Source of the DNA: Candidatus Gastranaerophilales bacterium | GTDB lineage: Bacteria > Cyanobacteriota > Vampirovibrionia > Gastranaerophilales > Gastranaerophilaceae | Assembly: GCA_944323875.1 (NCBI GenBank) | Contig: CALUUH010000005.1 | Coordinates: 42,118-106,117, forward strand | Direction of reading: 5' to 3' | Length of the DNA stretch: 64,000 nt | Part shown: positions 41,437-50,898 of the stretch, one piece after another | Position numbering within the stretch: the first letter of the stretch is position 1 | How the letters are laid out: the number at the start of each line of letters is the position of its first letter | Translations under genes and position numbers: made by a program | The notes under the pieces: generated by a model | What the model was told of the DNA's origin: nothing | Seen by the model: only the letters and a program-made list of their open reading frames with translations | The model's database searches: none

Positions 41437-42013
41437 TGTCTGCCGTATTAACTGATTGAATAGTTTTGTTTAATTCTGCATTTTCTGTTTCATTCATTAT
41501 CTGGATATCGGCAACAGTACCGGTAAATTTGTAATCTCGGCCTTCTAAAGTAATAGGCAGTCCGATTTTAACTTTGTTACCGCCGACAACGGCGCCGTCT
41601 TTTGTGATTTTTGCTGTATCTGTAAGGGTTACGGCTACATCATAGAGGTATGCCTGTGATACATCATCGGCAACCATAACTTTTTTATTATTCATAGTAG
41701 GTAGAACAACTTTTCTGCGGTCAGCCGTAACATTAACGATATCAAGATCTGAGTACGGAACATTTCTTATGCTTATGAATGTTTTTTCATTTGCTTTGAT
41801 AGGCATGTCATTGCCTGTGTATGTGACTCCGCGGATAAATACCGTGAATGAAATTTTTGAAGTTGCTTCAATTTGTTTGTCGGCTGTCTGGCGTATGTGT
41901 GTGAAGGTAAATAATCCGACACACAGTGCTATTGCAATGCCGATGAATATTATTAAATCAACTTTGTTCGGCTGTTTTAAAAGTTCCAGAAATTCTAACA
42001 ATTTTTCTTTCAT
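41429..42013 (-). CDS. DUF4330-like membrane-anchored protein
   Basis: 194 residues, one N-terminal membrane helix (VDLIIFIGIAIALCVGLFTF) and a beta-rich exterior domain (VTYTGNDMPIKANEKTFISI, DVAVTLTDTAKITKDGAVVG). The layout fits the uncharacterised DUF4330 family. It overlaps the O-antigen ligase start by 8 bp and lies 16 bp after hldA, so it belongs to the same transcript and probably to envelope glycan work. Function unknown. Confidence 0.65.
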   Translation of the reverse strand: MKEKLLEFLELLKQPNKVDLIIFIGIAIALCVGLFTFTHIRQTADKQIEATSKISFTVFIRGVTYTGNDMPIKANEKTFISIRNVPYSDLDIVNVTADRRKVVLPTMNNKKVMVADDVSQAYLYDVAVTLTDTAKITKDGAVVGGNKVKIGLPITLEGRDYKFTGTVADIQIMNETENAELNKTIQSVNTADNV

Positions 42014-42029
42014 AAAATTCTCCTATTGA

Positions 42030-43034
42030 TTAGAGTTTAGCGGCAGCATTAAGAAGTTCGGCTTCCGTTGTTGTAGCACAGCCGAATTGTCTGACGACAA
42101 GGCTCGCTGCAATATTGCCGATAATAGCTGCATAAACCGGATTTGCTCCTGCTGCAAGTGCTAAAGTGTATACTGCGGTAACAGTATCTCCGGCACCTGT
42201 TACATCAAATACTTCTGATTTGTTGAACACAGGAATTTTGGTATATTTTTGGTTTCTTTCGGTAACAAACATACCGTCAGCCCCGCAGGTTATCAGTATT
42301 GAACCGGCATCAGTCTGAGATAAAAGTTTGTCGCCTGCTTTTTTCATATCTTCTTCGTTTTCAATGAAAAAACCTACTGACTTTTGTGTGTCAGGAAGGT
42401 TTGGTGTCATTGATGTGACATTTTTGTATACAGATAAATCTCTTTGCGCATCAACTACAATAATTTTGTTATGCTTATTCGCAAGTTCAATTGTTTTTTT
42501 GATAATTTCAGGCGTAATTGTACCGATATGATAGTTTGAAAGAATAATGGCATCATATTGAGGTATTGCTTTTTCAAGATTTGCCAGCATAAGTTTTTCT
42601 GTTTCCGCTGACAAAAGCTCATTTGTTTGCCTGTCGACTCTGACTATCTGCTGTGTTATAGAGGTTGTTATAGAACCGGAGATGCGGGTTTTGGTCGTAG
42701 TTTTTCTGGTTTTGTCTTTAATCAGATACTTGCAGTCAACATTAGCTTTTTCAAAAGCTTCAATAAGCAATCCGGCCTGATAATCGTCTCCAATAACGCC
42801 GCAGACACTAACCTGACCGTTGTTTAATGTTGATACGTTGTGGGCAGCATTGGATGCGCCGCCTAAGATTAATTTTGTATGAGAATGCTGCAATATTAAC
42901 ACAGGGGCTTCCCGTGAAATTCTTTCGGCATCGCCATATATCATTTCGTCAAGCGCTAAATCACCGACAACAAGAATTTTCGGCTCTTTGAGTTTTTTTA
43001 TTAGAGAAACTAATTGTTCTTTATTAATATCCAT
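42030..43034 (-). CDS. hldA: D-glycero-beta-D-manno-heptose-7-phosphate kinase (HldE kinase domain type)
   Basis: 334 residues, PfkB/ribokinase fold. ILVVGDLALDEMIYGDAERI, REAPVLIL and LGGASNAAHNVSTLNNG are the sugar-binding region of RfaE1-like kinases, and FDVTGAGDTVTAVYTLALAA holds the catalytic Asp. It makes heptose-1,7-bisphosphate for ADP-heptose, an LPS core precursor and a diderm marker. The adenylyltransferase domain of bifunctional HldE is absent, so a separate gene is expected elsewhere. First gene of the operon with the DUF4330 and O-antigen-ligase genes. Confidence 0.88.
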   Translation of the reverse strand: MDINKEQLVSLIKKLKEPKILVVGDLALDEMIYGDAERISREAPVLILQHSHTKLILGGASNAAHNVSTLNNGQVSVCGVIGDDYQAGLLIEAFEKANVDCKYLIKDKTRKTTTKTRISGSITTSITQQIVRVDRQTNELLSAETEKLMLANLEKAIPQYDAIILSNYHIGTITPEIIKKTIELANKHNKIIVVDAQRDLSVYKNVTSMTPNLPDTQKSVGFFIENEEDMKKAGDKLLSQTDAGSILITCGADGMFVTERNQKYTKIPVFNKSEVFDVTGAGDTVTAVYTLALAAGANPVYAAIIGNIAASLVVRQFGCATTTEAELLNAAAKL

Positions 43035-43156
43035 AGCAATTCTCTGAAAAAGTAAAATCCTTTATAAAGAAATTTTAACACAAAAATATTAAAAAGTGGC
43101 AAAAAATTTTTTTTGGTGCTTTTATGTTTTTATAATCTTGTTAAAAGGAGACGAAC

Positions 43157-43456
43157 ATGTTTGTATCAAAAATAAATGCAGGACAGAGTTTTTATAAAGC
43201 AGTTTTCAGCGGAAACGAAAACAAACAGCCTGATTTGAATAAGATGTCTGATACAGCGAAATTGGATCTGCTTGTCAAAAAGATGAATACATTGCAAATG
43301 GATGTAGAAAAAATGCGTGCGCGCCAGATGCTTGCAGACAGAATAATAGCAACCGGCGTTACAAGCCTTATGGGCAGAAATGTACAAAACCGCACTCAGG
43401 CAGATGATTATCGCAAAATGCAGGACAATGTAAAATTGCTGAACGAACTGGCATAA
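43157..43456 (+). CDS. Small helical hypothetical protein
   Basis: 99 residues with AAAGGAG before the ATG. The N-terminus MFVSKINAGQSFYKAVFSGN is Ser/Asn-rich. The centre LVKKMNTLQMDVEKMRARQM is a likely coiled coil, and the rest is polar and helical. No signal peptide or membrane segment. Stand-alone gene, closed by a strong bidirectional terminator. Unrecognised. Confidence 0.6.
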   Translation: MFVSKINAGQSFYKAVFSGNENKQPDLNKMSDTAKLDLLVKKMNTLQMDVEKMRARQMLADRIIATGVTSLMGRNVQNRTQADDYRKMQDNVKLLNELA

Positions 43457-43492
43457 TAAAAATAGTCAGATACATTGAATTTTATTGATATA

Positions 43493-43524
43493 AGAAAAGA
43501 CAAGGATTTATCCTTGTCTTTTCT
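43493..43524. terminator. Bidirectional terminator
   Basis: A perfect 14-bp stem, AGAAAAGACAAGGA / TCCTTGTCTTTTCT, with a 4-base loop between convergent genes. Confidence 0.9.
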
Positions 43525-43536
43525 GTGAAAACAGTA

Positions 43537-44271
43537 TTATACGTGTCTTTGTGTCGGATGTAAAAGCAGTTGCGCGATTTTGTCGCGGCCTTCAAATGTT
43601 CTCTGCATTAAAAGTTCAGCCGCGAGTTTTCTGTCATAATCAAGAAAACGGTGTTCAATAGAAAAGCCGCCATTTTCAATGTTAGCGATTACATAACATG
43701 CTTTTGCATCTTCTGTCATAGGACGTCCTACACTGCCGACATTTACTATTGTTTGTTTTTTATTTGTCTGGTATCCGCAAGGGATGTGAGTGTGCCCGCA
43801 AAAAATTAAATCAGCATCTGTGTCTTTGCACATTTCTTCTATTTTGCTAATCGGCATATCCGGCATGATATCCTCATTATTACGGCGCGGTGAGCCGTGT
43901 ACCATCAAAATTTTTACACCTTCAATCGTTAAAGTCTTGTTTGCCGGTAAAGTGCGTAAATATTCTTTGCGTCCATCTTCTATGAATGATATTTCTTCGG
44001 CCAGTGCATTTGCCATAACCGGATAGCTGGCTTTAACATCTTCCATATATTCAGGACAAAAATCTCCGATAAGTTTGTCTGTATTGCCTTGAATAACTTC
44101 CCAGTCGGTTTGTTCTTTAATAAAATCTATAGCCATACGCGGCTGAGGGCCGGCCATTGCCAAATCACCAAGGCAGAGAACTTTCTCGCAATTTTGTTCT
44201 TTTATATCTTCAATTACGCTCTCCAGCGCCTGCATATTCCCGTGTAGGTCTGATATTACTGCTATTTTCAT
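43537..44271 (-). CDS. Calcineurin-like metallophosphoesterase
   Basis: 244 residues of the YfcE/MJ0936-type family. Metal ligands: AVISDLHGN at the N-terminus, CLGDLAMAGP, QGNTDKLIG, MVHGSPR and FCGHTHIPCG; then VNVGSVGRP. All are intact. Likely a cytoplasmic phosphodiesterase of unknown substrate. AAGGAG upstream. It is divergent from ispG with a 41-bp gap that also contains the ispG -10 box. Confidence 0.9.
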   Translation of the reverse strand: MKIAVISDLHGNMQALESVIEDIKEQNCEKVLCLGDLAMAGPQPRMAIDFIKEQTDWEVIQGNTDKLIGDFCPEYMEDVKASYPVMANALAEEISFIEDGRKEYLRTLPANKTLTIEGVKILMVHGSPRRNNEDIMPDMPISKIEEMCKDTDADLIFCGHTHIPCGYQTNKKQTIVNVGSVGRPMTEDAKACYVIANIENGGFSIEHRFLDYDRKLAAELLMQRTFEGRDKIAQLLLHPTQRHV

Positions 44272-44297
44272 GAATAAAACTCCTTTTGTTTTGCTTG

Positions 44298-44306
44298 TGA
44301 TAAAAT
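44298..44306 (+). promoter_or_regulatory. Extended -10 of ispG, predicted leaderless
   Basis: TG-A-TAAAAT, followed by six bases and the ATG at 44313. No -35 consensus. Confidence 0.45.
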
Positions 44307-44312
44307 AATATT

Positions 44313-45368
44313 ATGATAAAAAGAAGAAAGTCAAATGGTATAAATATAGGAAATGTAAAAATCGGTGCAGGGGCAGTGATAAGCGTTCAGTCCATGTGCA
44401 ACACCGACACAAGAGATGTTGAAAGTACTGTTAATCAAATTAAGGAACTGGCCGACCATGGTTGTGAAATTGTTCGTCTTGCGGTTTTGAACAAAGATGC
44501 GGCAGACGCCATAAAAGAAATAGTTAAACGTTCTCCTGTACCACTTGTCGCAGATATACATTTTGATTACCGGCTTGCAATACAGTGTATAAATAACGGA
44601 ATAAATGCCCTCAGGCTCAATCCGGGGAATATCGGAAAACGCGAGAATGTCGAAAAAGTAGTCACACTTGCAAAGCAGCAGCAAATTCCGATTAGAATAG
44701 GTGTAAATGCCGGTTCTTTAGAAAAAGAATTGCAGGAGGAAAATATTCCTTTATCTGAAAAAATGGTTAAAAGTGCAATGAAACATATTCAGATATTGGA
44801 AGATTTGGATTTTGACCTGATAAAAGTCTCCCTTAAATCCTCCGATGTACTGACAACAATTGAAGCATACCGGTCTATTGCAGAAAAAATTCCTTATCCT
44901 CTGCATCTTGGAGTAACAGAAGCAGGTACTCTCAGAGGAGGGCTGGTAAAATCTTCAGTTGGGTTGGGAACACTTTTGGCTGAAGGTATCGGTGATACAA
45001 TCCGTGTTTCTTTAACTGAAAATCCTGTGGAAGAAGTTATTGCAGGGTATGATATTTTAAAAAGTTTAAATCTGCGCCGGCATGGGGTAAATTTTGTTTC
45101 ATGTCCGACATGCGGCAGAACACAAATTGATTTAATCGGGCTTGCCAAGAAAGTAGAAGAAAGATTTAAAAATCTGGATATGCCGATAACTATTGCAACT
45201 ATGGGGTGTGCCGTAAACGGCCCCGGCGAAGCAAAGCATGCAGATTTTGGCATTGCCGGCGGAATAAATGAAGGCTATATATTCAAAAAAGGTGAAATAG
45301 TCGCCAGAGTTCCGGAAGATCAATTATTGGAAAAGCTAGAAGAAATTATAATAAAATCCTCCAAATAA
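44313..45368 (+). CDS. ispG: 4-hydroxy-3-methylbut-2-enyl-diphosphate synthase (GcpE)
   Basis: 351 residues, bacterial single-module IspG of the MEP pathway (MEcPP to HMBPP). IGAGAVISVQSMCNTDTRDV and ADIHFDYRLA form the TIM barrel; the C-terminal domain holds the [4Fe-4S] ligands: SCPTCGRTQ near 255 and MGCAVNGPGEA near 295. The catalytic Glu follows. It acts downstream of Dxr (35213) in the same pathway. The start codon is six bases after an extended -10. Confidence 0.97.
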   Translation: MIKRRKSNGINIGNVKIGAGAVISVQSMCNTDTRDVESTVNQIKELADHGCEIVRLAVLNKDAADAIKEIVKRSPVPLVADIHFDYRLAIQCINNGINALRLNPGNIGKRENVEKVVTLAKQQQIPIRIGVNAGSLEKELQEENIPLSEKMVKSAMKHIQILEDLDFDLIKVSLKSSDVLTTIEAYRSIAEKIPYPLHLGVTEAGTLRGGLVKSSVGLGTLLAEGIGDTIRVSLTENPVEEVIAGYDILKSLNLRRHGVNFVSCPTCGRTQIDLIGLAKKVEERFKNLDMPITIATMGCAVNGPGEAKHADFGIAGGINEGYIFKKGEIVARVPEDQLLEKLEEIIIKSSK

Positions 45369-45404
45369 TCCATGCGGTTTTTATGTAAAGAAATTATAAT
45401 GTTT

Positions 45405-45432
45405 TTGTAACTGTTATAAAAAGTATTATAAT
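45405..45432 (+). promoter_or_regulatory. Promoter of the secreted-protein operon
   Basis: TTGTAA (45405-45410), 16-bp spacer, TATAAT (45427-45432). Confidence 0.65.
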
Positions 45433-45452
45433 TGATACTGACAGAGGTGGAC

Positions 45453-45770
45453 ATGAAAAAAATATTATTAACGCTTACGATACTCGGATTATCGACATTA
45501 TGTGCCAATGCCGGAGAATTTACCGTTGCAGACAGTGTTTCACAAGAATATTTAGAGAATAACGGATATTCTTCTTCAGCTGTAGAAATTGTCGGCAGAA
45601 GCCGTGCAAGAGCTAAGGGTGAAGAATACAACGGATATGTTGATCGTTCTCTATTCAGAAACAGAGGCGGCTGGTTCGGTGGATTTTTAAGATATACCGA
45701 TCCGTCATTGGATAATGACAGCTTTATGAATCATAATATCAAATATTATCCGACTACCAATGATTTATAG
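45453..45770 (+). CDS. Small secreted protein
   Basis: 105 residues from the ATG at 45453 (GAGGTGG upstream). Signal peptide MKKILLTLTILGLSTLCANA then a mature part rich in Gly, Arg, Asn and Tyr (GRSRARAKGEEYNGYVDRSL, RGGWFGGFLRYTD). No conserved family is recognised. Its stop overlaps the next gene by 11 bp, so the two are translationally coupled. Periplasmic or envelope location inferred. Confidence 0.7.
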   Translation: MKKILLTLTILGLSTLCANAGEFTVADSVSQEYLENNGYSSSAVEIVGRSRARAKGEEYNGYVDRSLFRNRGGWFGGFLRYTDPSLDNDSFMNHNIKYYPTTNDL

Positions 45771-46428
45771 AAATAAGTTTGTCTCTCTGTTAGCAATATT
45801 GATTTTATCTATATTGTTTCCGGCTTGTTCTGCAATGGCAGTTCAGTCAGGTAATATTGAATACAATGCTGCAGCCAAGTTGTTTGATTATTCAAAACTT
45901 GATATTGCACCTGTTTTGCAAGAAGCTGATTATTACTTTGACATTGCCATGCAGTTAACCGATAAAGAAGAAAAAGACAGATTTATTAATCTTGCAATGG
46001 GTAAATATTATCTTGCATCAAAAATTAATCCGGCTGATGAAAGAATTTATGTTCAAATTGCGCGGATATATGACGAACTTAACAAAGACTCACTTGCAAA
46101 ATCCAATTTTTTTCATGCCACCAATCTAATAGTAAATGACCCGTATGCTAATTACTGGTTTGGAGAGTTTTATTTTAAGAGAAGGGACTTCAAAAGAGCA
46201 TTAAAACATTATACTATAGCTTATAACAACGGATATGCCAACAATTACGACTTAAACTTGCGTCTTGCGACAATATATGAAAAATTTGCTGATTTGATGA
46301 ATGCAAAAAAGTTTTATGAAGCAACTTATTTAATTAACCCTCAAGACGCAGCGTTACAGGAAAAAATACAGGCTATAAACAACATGGGATATGACAAATC
46401 CGAGTATTATCATCTTATCAGGGAGTAA
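45760..46428 (+). CDS. Secreted TPR-like protein
   Basis: 222 residues. N-terminal hydrophobic segment (FVSLLAILILSILFPACSAM) is either a signal peptide or, with the Cys, a poor lipobox. The mature part is helical with TPR-like repeats: RIYVQIARIYDELNKDSLAK, YANYWFGEFYFKRRDFKRAL, RLATIYEKFADLMNAKKFYE. It overlaps the upstream gene by 11 bp and is followed 3 bp later by the glycosidase-like gene. A periplasmic scaffold for envelope assembly is plausible. Confidence 0.75.
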   Translation: MIYRNKFVSLLAILILSILFPACSAMAVQSGNIEYNAAAKLFDYSKLDIAPVLQEADYYFDIAMQLTDKEEKDRFINLAMGKYYLASKINPADERIYVQIARIYDELNKDSLAKSNFFHATNLIVNDPYANYWFGEFYFKRRDFKRALKHYTIAYNNGYANNYDLNLRLATIYEKFADLMNAKKFYEATYLINPQDAALQEKIQAINNMGYDKSEYYHLIRE

Positions 46429-46431
46429 AAA

Positions 46432-48399
46432 ATGAAGATTAAACGATTTTTAATATTGTTAATTACATTCATAATAGCATTAGGGACTGTTTATGCACAA
46501 GAAGAACAGACTTCTGAACTTGTTGCTAAGACTGAAGTAATATCACTGGAGCCATTGTCATCATCTATATCAGAAACGGATAAGGTAATTGATGATTTTT
46601 ATTCGTCACCTGTTTTTAAACCTTATACTCTTTCCGGTCATGAAGTTCAATTTAGTTATACAAAAAATTTAATAAATGCAATTGATCCGACTCCTTCTAC
46701 AAATAGAGCGGCAAGTTACCTTCCGGGTACACGCGGGACAAATCAGTTAGTTATATATACTCCGTTTTATGGCAGTAGAACAAATACTAATGAGTACGGC
46801 GCGGAAGCTATTGTAGAAGGCAATACTGTAACTGAATTGTCAGGGGCAGATTCACCTATTCCGCCAAACGGTCTTGTTATAAGCGGACATGGTCGTGCTA
46901 AAAACTGGATTAATAACAGTATAAAAGTCGGGACTAAAATATATATTGATTTAGAACATAACCTTGTTTATACATATACAACTTCAGAAAGTTATATTTT
47001 TGAATCACGGAAAAAAATTAGAGAAGCCGAACAGATGATAGAATATTATAAAGAAAATTACTCTGATTATAACTGGAGAGTTCCGACAAGTTATATTGAT
47101 GATGCAAAAACTTACCTGAAAAGAGCTCAGAAAAACCCTGAACATGTTCAAAAATATTCAAAGCTTGCAATTGAAGCTGCTAATGATGCCTTAAAAAGTG
47201 TTATTCCGTATAAATACGGTGAATTAAAAGGGATATGGCTTCGCCCTTCAGAAAAAACTCCGGCTGAGATAGTCAAAACAATTCAACGTGTTAAAGATGC
47301 CGGCATTGACACGATATTCTTAGAAACATATTTTCATGGCAAAACCATATACCCGAGTCAGGTAATGAAAGACTATGGCGCAACAGAACAGTATGAGCAT
47401 TTTAAGGGATTTGATCCGCTTGCAGTCTGGCTGAAAGAGGCTCATAAACGTGATATAAAAGTTCATGTATGGTTTGAAACATTTTATGCCGGTAATGCAA
47501 ATATAAACGGAAATCCGCACAGTATTATTGCTATTCACCCTGAATGGGGTAACAGAATGGGCAAAGATGCTGATGCGCCGCAGCCAACCCGTTCACCTTC
47601 CGAGCACAACGGATATTTCCTTGACCCTGCAAACCCGCTAGTTCAGGATTTTATCCTTAAACTTATAACAGAAGTGACAACCAAGTATAAAGTGGACGGA
47701 CTTAATCTTGATTATATAAGATATCCGCAGATTGTTTCCGTAACAGAACCGACAAGCTGGGGGTATACTGAATTTGCAAGAAGAGAATTCAAGGCTCTTT
47801 ATAATGTTGACCCTGTAGACATCAATGTTACTGATCCTATGTGGTTGACATGGAGTAATTACAGACGCGGAAAAATTACTCAAATGGTGAAGAAAATAAA
47901 TGCTTATTGCAAACAGCGTAATATTTATCTGTCAGCAGTAATTTTTCCGGATAGGCTATCTGCTCTGAATACCAAAATGCAGGATTGGAAAACATGGTCT
48001 GATAATAATTGGATAGATGGTTTTACTCCGTTATTCCTGACCTGTGATTCAAAAACCGCAAACGCCATGATGCAGGATGTAATCCGCGCAAAATCCCCTA
48101 AAACAGATTTATATGCCGGATTGTTCGTAATGTTTATGGGCGGCGCTGATGAAGATTTAATCAGGCAGATACATGAAGCGCGTAAACTCAACACTAAAGG
48201 TGTTATATTATTTGATTATGCACATTTAAACAACAGATATTCCAAAACACTTGCAACAAGCGTTTTCTCTACCAAATCAGCCGTAAAAACACTTGCCCAG
48301 CAGCCAAATCAACAAAATATAAAAAATGCTGAAAATGATTCTAAAAAGCAGCCGCAAAAGAAAAAGAAAAAAGGATTTTTGTGGTGGGGCAGAAAATAA
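46432..48399 (+). CDS. Secreted GH10-like (DUF187) glycosidase
   Basis: 655 residues with an N-terminal signal peptide. The catalytic TIM barrel starts near 265: GIWLRPSEKTPAEIVKTIQR, DTIFLETYFHGKTIYPS, IKVHVWFETFYAGN, VDGLNLDYIRYP with the candidate acids, and YTEFARREFKALYN. It is of the GHL10/DUF187 group found in cyanobacteria and other bacteria. The N-terminal domain (about 70-200) contains GLVISGHGRAKNWINNSIKV. The C-terminus is basic (QQPNQQNIKNAENDSKKQPQ), possibly binding a polyanion. Fourth-gene partner comEC follows 13 bp later. Confidence 0.8.
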   Translation: MKIKRFLILLITFIIALGTVYAQEEQTSELVAKTEVISLEPLSSSISETDKVIDDFYSSPVFKPYTLSGHEVQFSYTKNLINAIDPTPSTNRAASYLPGTRGTNQLVIYTPFYGSRTNTNEYGAEAIVEGNTVTELSGADSPIPPNGLVISGHGRAKNWINNSIKVGTKIYIDLEHNLVYTYTTSESYIFESRKKIREAEQMIEYYKENYSDYNWRVPTSYIDDAKTYLKRAQKNPEHVQKYSKLAIEAANDALKSVIPYKYGELKGIWLRPSEKTPAEIVKTIQRVKDAGIDTIFLETYFHGKTIYPSQVMKDYGATEQYEHFKGFDPLAVWLKEAHKRDIKVHVWFETFYAGNANINGNPHSIIAIHPEWGNRMGKDADAPQPTRSPSEHNGYFLDPANPLVQDFILKLITEVTTKYKVDGLNLDYIRYPQIVSVTEPTSWGYTEFARREFKALYNVDPVDINVTDPMWLTWSNYRRGKITQMVKKINAYCKQRNIYLSAVIFPDRLSALNTKMQDWKTWSDNNWIDGFTPLFLTCDSKTANAMMQDVIRAKSPKTDLYAGLFVMFMGGADEDLIRQIHEARKLNTKGVILFDYAHLNNRYSKTLATSVFSTKSAVKTLAQQPNQQNIKNAENDSKKQPQKKKKKGFLWWGRK

Positions 48400-48412
48400 C
48401 AGATAAACGGTA

Positions 48413-50809
48413 ATGAGAATATTCATAAATTCGTTAGTGCAAAATAAAAATACTTTAATGTTGATAACATCCCTCGCGTTTATGTGCGGGATTTTATCAT
48501 ACTTTAACAATATAGAAATATTTTCTGCTGTTCTTATTTCTGTTATTTCAATAGCGCTAATTGTATTTGACTTAGTTTCTCCGCGATTGGTTTTAATATG
48601 GATAACAGTATTTTACCTTGGATTTTTCAATGCATATTTTCGTGTTGCGTCAAGCGACGCTTTGCTTCCAGCGGCACCGGCTGATACTGTATTGACAGGC
48701 CAAATCGTATCAATTCCGACAGATACCGCAACCGGCGGAAAGAAATTTTTCTTTAAGGTAAATGAAGCCGGCGGCGAAAAATTAAATGCAAAAACTTTTG
48801 TGACAATAAATCCGGATAATTCTGATTTTCCTGACTTACAACCCGGTGATGTGCTGACAATAAAAGGAAAATTACGAGTTCCGTTTGATGCCACCAATCC
48901 TTCTCAATTTGCTTATAAAAATTATTTGAGAAATTTTAAAGCATACACAACTTTTTATGCAAAAGCGGCTGATTGTGAGGAAATACCTGTTAAACTTTCT
49001 TTAAAATGGAAATTCTTGCAGGGGTTAAACCATGTCAGGGATAATATTTTGAACACACATTCCCTTTTCCTTAAATCACCGAACCTTGAGATACTGGGCG
49101 GAATAGTGTTTGGTGATGATGCTGTTACTCCTCCTGAAAATATCAAAGATTTATTTATCAATTCAGGTATATTGCATATTCTTGCGGCGTCCGGTATGAA
49201 CGTTGCATTTATTTACGGTTTCTGGTGCTTTTTTATGCGCAGATTTAGAGTGCCGTTTCGGTTTTCGGTAATAAGCGGCATGGGAGTAATTGTGCTTTAT
49301 ACTTTGATGACGGGACTTGGAGCATCAGTAATTCGTGCGGCTCTTATGCTGCTCTTTATTCTTGTCGGGAAATTAATAGACAGAGATGCACATAGCGTTT
49401 CACTTCTTGCACTTGTCGGAATGTTGATGTTAATTTATAATCCGGCATATATAAATGATGTCGGTTTTCAACTGTCGTTTCTGGCAACTTTTGGTATTTT
49501 AGTAACCGGCAATGTCTTGTTTGATGTGATTAAGGACTCCAAAATCCCGCCTGTGATTACCGGTGCTGTTCTTGTTCCTGTTGTAGCACAAGCATGGGTT
49601 GCGCCGGTTCAGATGTTTTATTTTAATACGTTTTCTTTGTATTCCGTTCTCGCAAATATTGCCATAATGCCGTTTTTGAGTGTCGTGAGTTTTGGCGGAT
49701 TTGTGAGTTCTGTGTTTGCAATTTTTATGCCTTTTACAAAATACCTGTGTATGATTCTTGACTGGATTTGTAATATATCACTGGATGTGCTGGTAAATAT
49801 CTCTATGTTTGTATCAACTCTGCCAAATTCTCTTATTACCACATCGCACCCGAATATCTTCCAGATTTTGATTTATTATGCAATATTACTCGGTCTGACG
49901 CTTATGTTTAAATCCGGCTGGAATAAGAAAATATTCATAACCCTTGTAAGCATGCTGTTTGTTCTCATTCTTACAACCATAAATATTCCGAATAAGAATT
50001 TGGAAATAATAACTTTTGATGTGCAAAATGCTGATGCCTTTCTTATCAAAACACCGGAAAACAAATACTTTATTATTGATACAGGAAAATATTCTTATAC
50101 AAGTAAGAATTCACAGGCAAAAATCATAATGATAAAATACCTTATTGACAGAGGGATTAAAGATATAGAGGGCATGATTGTAACTCACTTTGATAATGAT
50201 CACGCGGGCGGAGCACAGGATATTATGCGTAACCTCAGAGTAAAACATGTTTATATCAATACATATCATGCCAAGACCGTTACAGCCAAACATCTTTACG
50301 ACACGGCAAAAGAATTATCAATACCGGAAGAAATCCCTGATAACGGTGAGGTGATTTACACAGAACCGGAATTAACAATAACATCTTACATGTCAGGTTT
50401 AATAGACAGCGATAACGAAAATTCAATTATAACACTGTTAAAATACAAAGATTTTGAGATGTTGTTCATGGGCGATGCCGGCATCACTGCTTTTAATACA
50501 GTTAAAGACAAATTACCGTCGAACATAGAAGTTTTGAAAGTCGGCCACCACGGTGCACGCGGTGTTGTTGACAGTGAAATGATGAATAAACTGAACAGTA
50601 AAGTTTCTATAGTTTCAACCGGCCCGAATCCATTCGGACATCCTGCACGCGGCACTCTTGATGTTTTAAGAAATACAGATATTTACAGAACAGACAGAAA
50701 TCATTCCATAAAAATAATTTCAGACGGCGTAGGCTATAAAACGCTTACCTTTGAAAACATAAGTAAAAAATACATTTTCCAAAAAGAGTATACAGTTGTG
50801 GAAGAATAA
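48413..50809 (+). CDS. comEC: DNA internalization-related competence protein ComEC/Rec2
   Basis: 798 residues. Two or more N-terminal helices, an OB-like DUF4131 region (VLTGQIVSIPTDTATGGKKF), the polytopic competence domain (GILHILAASGMNVAFIYGFW, LGASVIRAALMLLFILVGKL), then a C-terminal metallo-beta-lactamase domain with MIVTHFDNDHAGGAQDIM and MLFMGDAG. ComEC forms the inner-membrane channel for transforming ssDNA. Together with type IV pilin-like genes here it makes natural transformation plausible (inference). It is the last gene of the secreted-protein operon, and the C-terminal domain is intact. Confidence 0.93.
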   Translation: MRIFINSLVQNKNTLMLITSLAFMCGILSYFNNIEIFSAVLISVISIALIVFDLVSPRLVLIWITVFYLGFFNAYFRVASSDALLPAAPADTVLTGQIVSIPTDTATGGKKFFFKVNEAGGEKLNAKTFVTINPDNSDFPDLQPGDVLTIKGKLRVPFDATNPSQFAYKNYLRNFKAYTTFYAKAADCEEIPVKLSLKWKFLQGLNHVRDNILNTHSLFLKSPNLEILGGIVFGDDAVTPPENIKDLFINSGILHILAASGMNVAFIYGFWCFFMRRFRVPFRFSVISGMGVIVLYTLMTGLGASVIRAALMLLFILVGKLIDRDAHSVSLLALVGMLMLIYNPAYINDVGFQLSFLATFGILVTGNVLFDVIKDSKIPPVITGAVLVPVVAQAWVAPVQMFYFNTFSLYSVLANIAIMPFLSVVSFGGFVSSVFAIFMPFTKYLCMILDWICNISLDVLVNISMFVSTLPNSLITTSHPNIFQILIYYAILLGLTLMFKSGWNKKIFITLVSMLFVLILTTINIPNKNLEIITFDVQNADAFLIKTPENKYFIIDTGKYSYTSKNSQAKIIMIKYLIDRGIKDIEGMIVTHFDNDHAGGAQDIMRNLRVKHVYINTYHAKTVTAKHLYDTAKELSIPEEIPDNGEVIYTEPELTITSYMSGLIDSDNENSIITLLKYKDFEMLFMGDAGITAFNTVKDKLPSNIEVLKVGHHGARGVVDSEMMNKLNSKVSIVSTGPNPFGHPARGTLDVLRNTDIYRTDRNHSIKIISDGVGYKTLTFENISKKYIFQKEYTVVEE

Positions 50810-50835
50810 TTCCAAAACCATGAATTTTTACAAAG

Positions 50836-50897
50836 TTTTGGAAATGCATTTCCAAAACTCACAATTTTTGAACACTTTTGGAAGTGGACTTCCAAAA
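50836..50897. promoter_or_regulatory. Two TTTTGGAA-N6-TTCCAAAA operators
   Basis: Perfect palindromic half-sites at 50836-50843/50850-50857 and 50876-50883/50890-50897, both with a 6-bp spacer and centres exactly 40 bp apart. Two further TTCCAAAA half-sites lie at 50776 and 50809. The proximal operator ends one base before the -35 box of the ATPase gene. Confidence 0.75.
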
Positions 50898-50898
50898 C

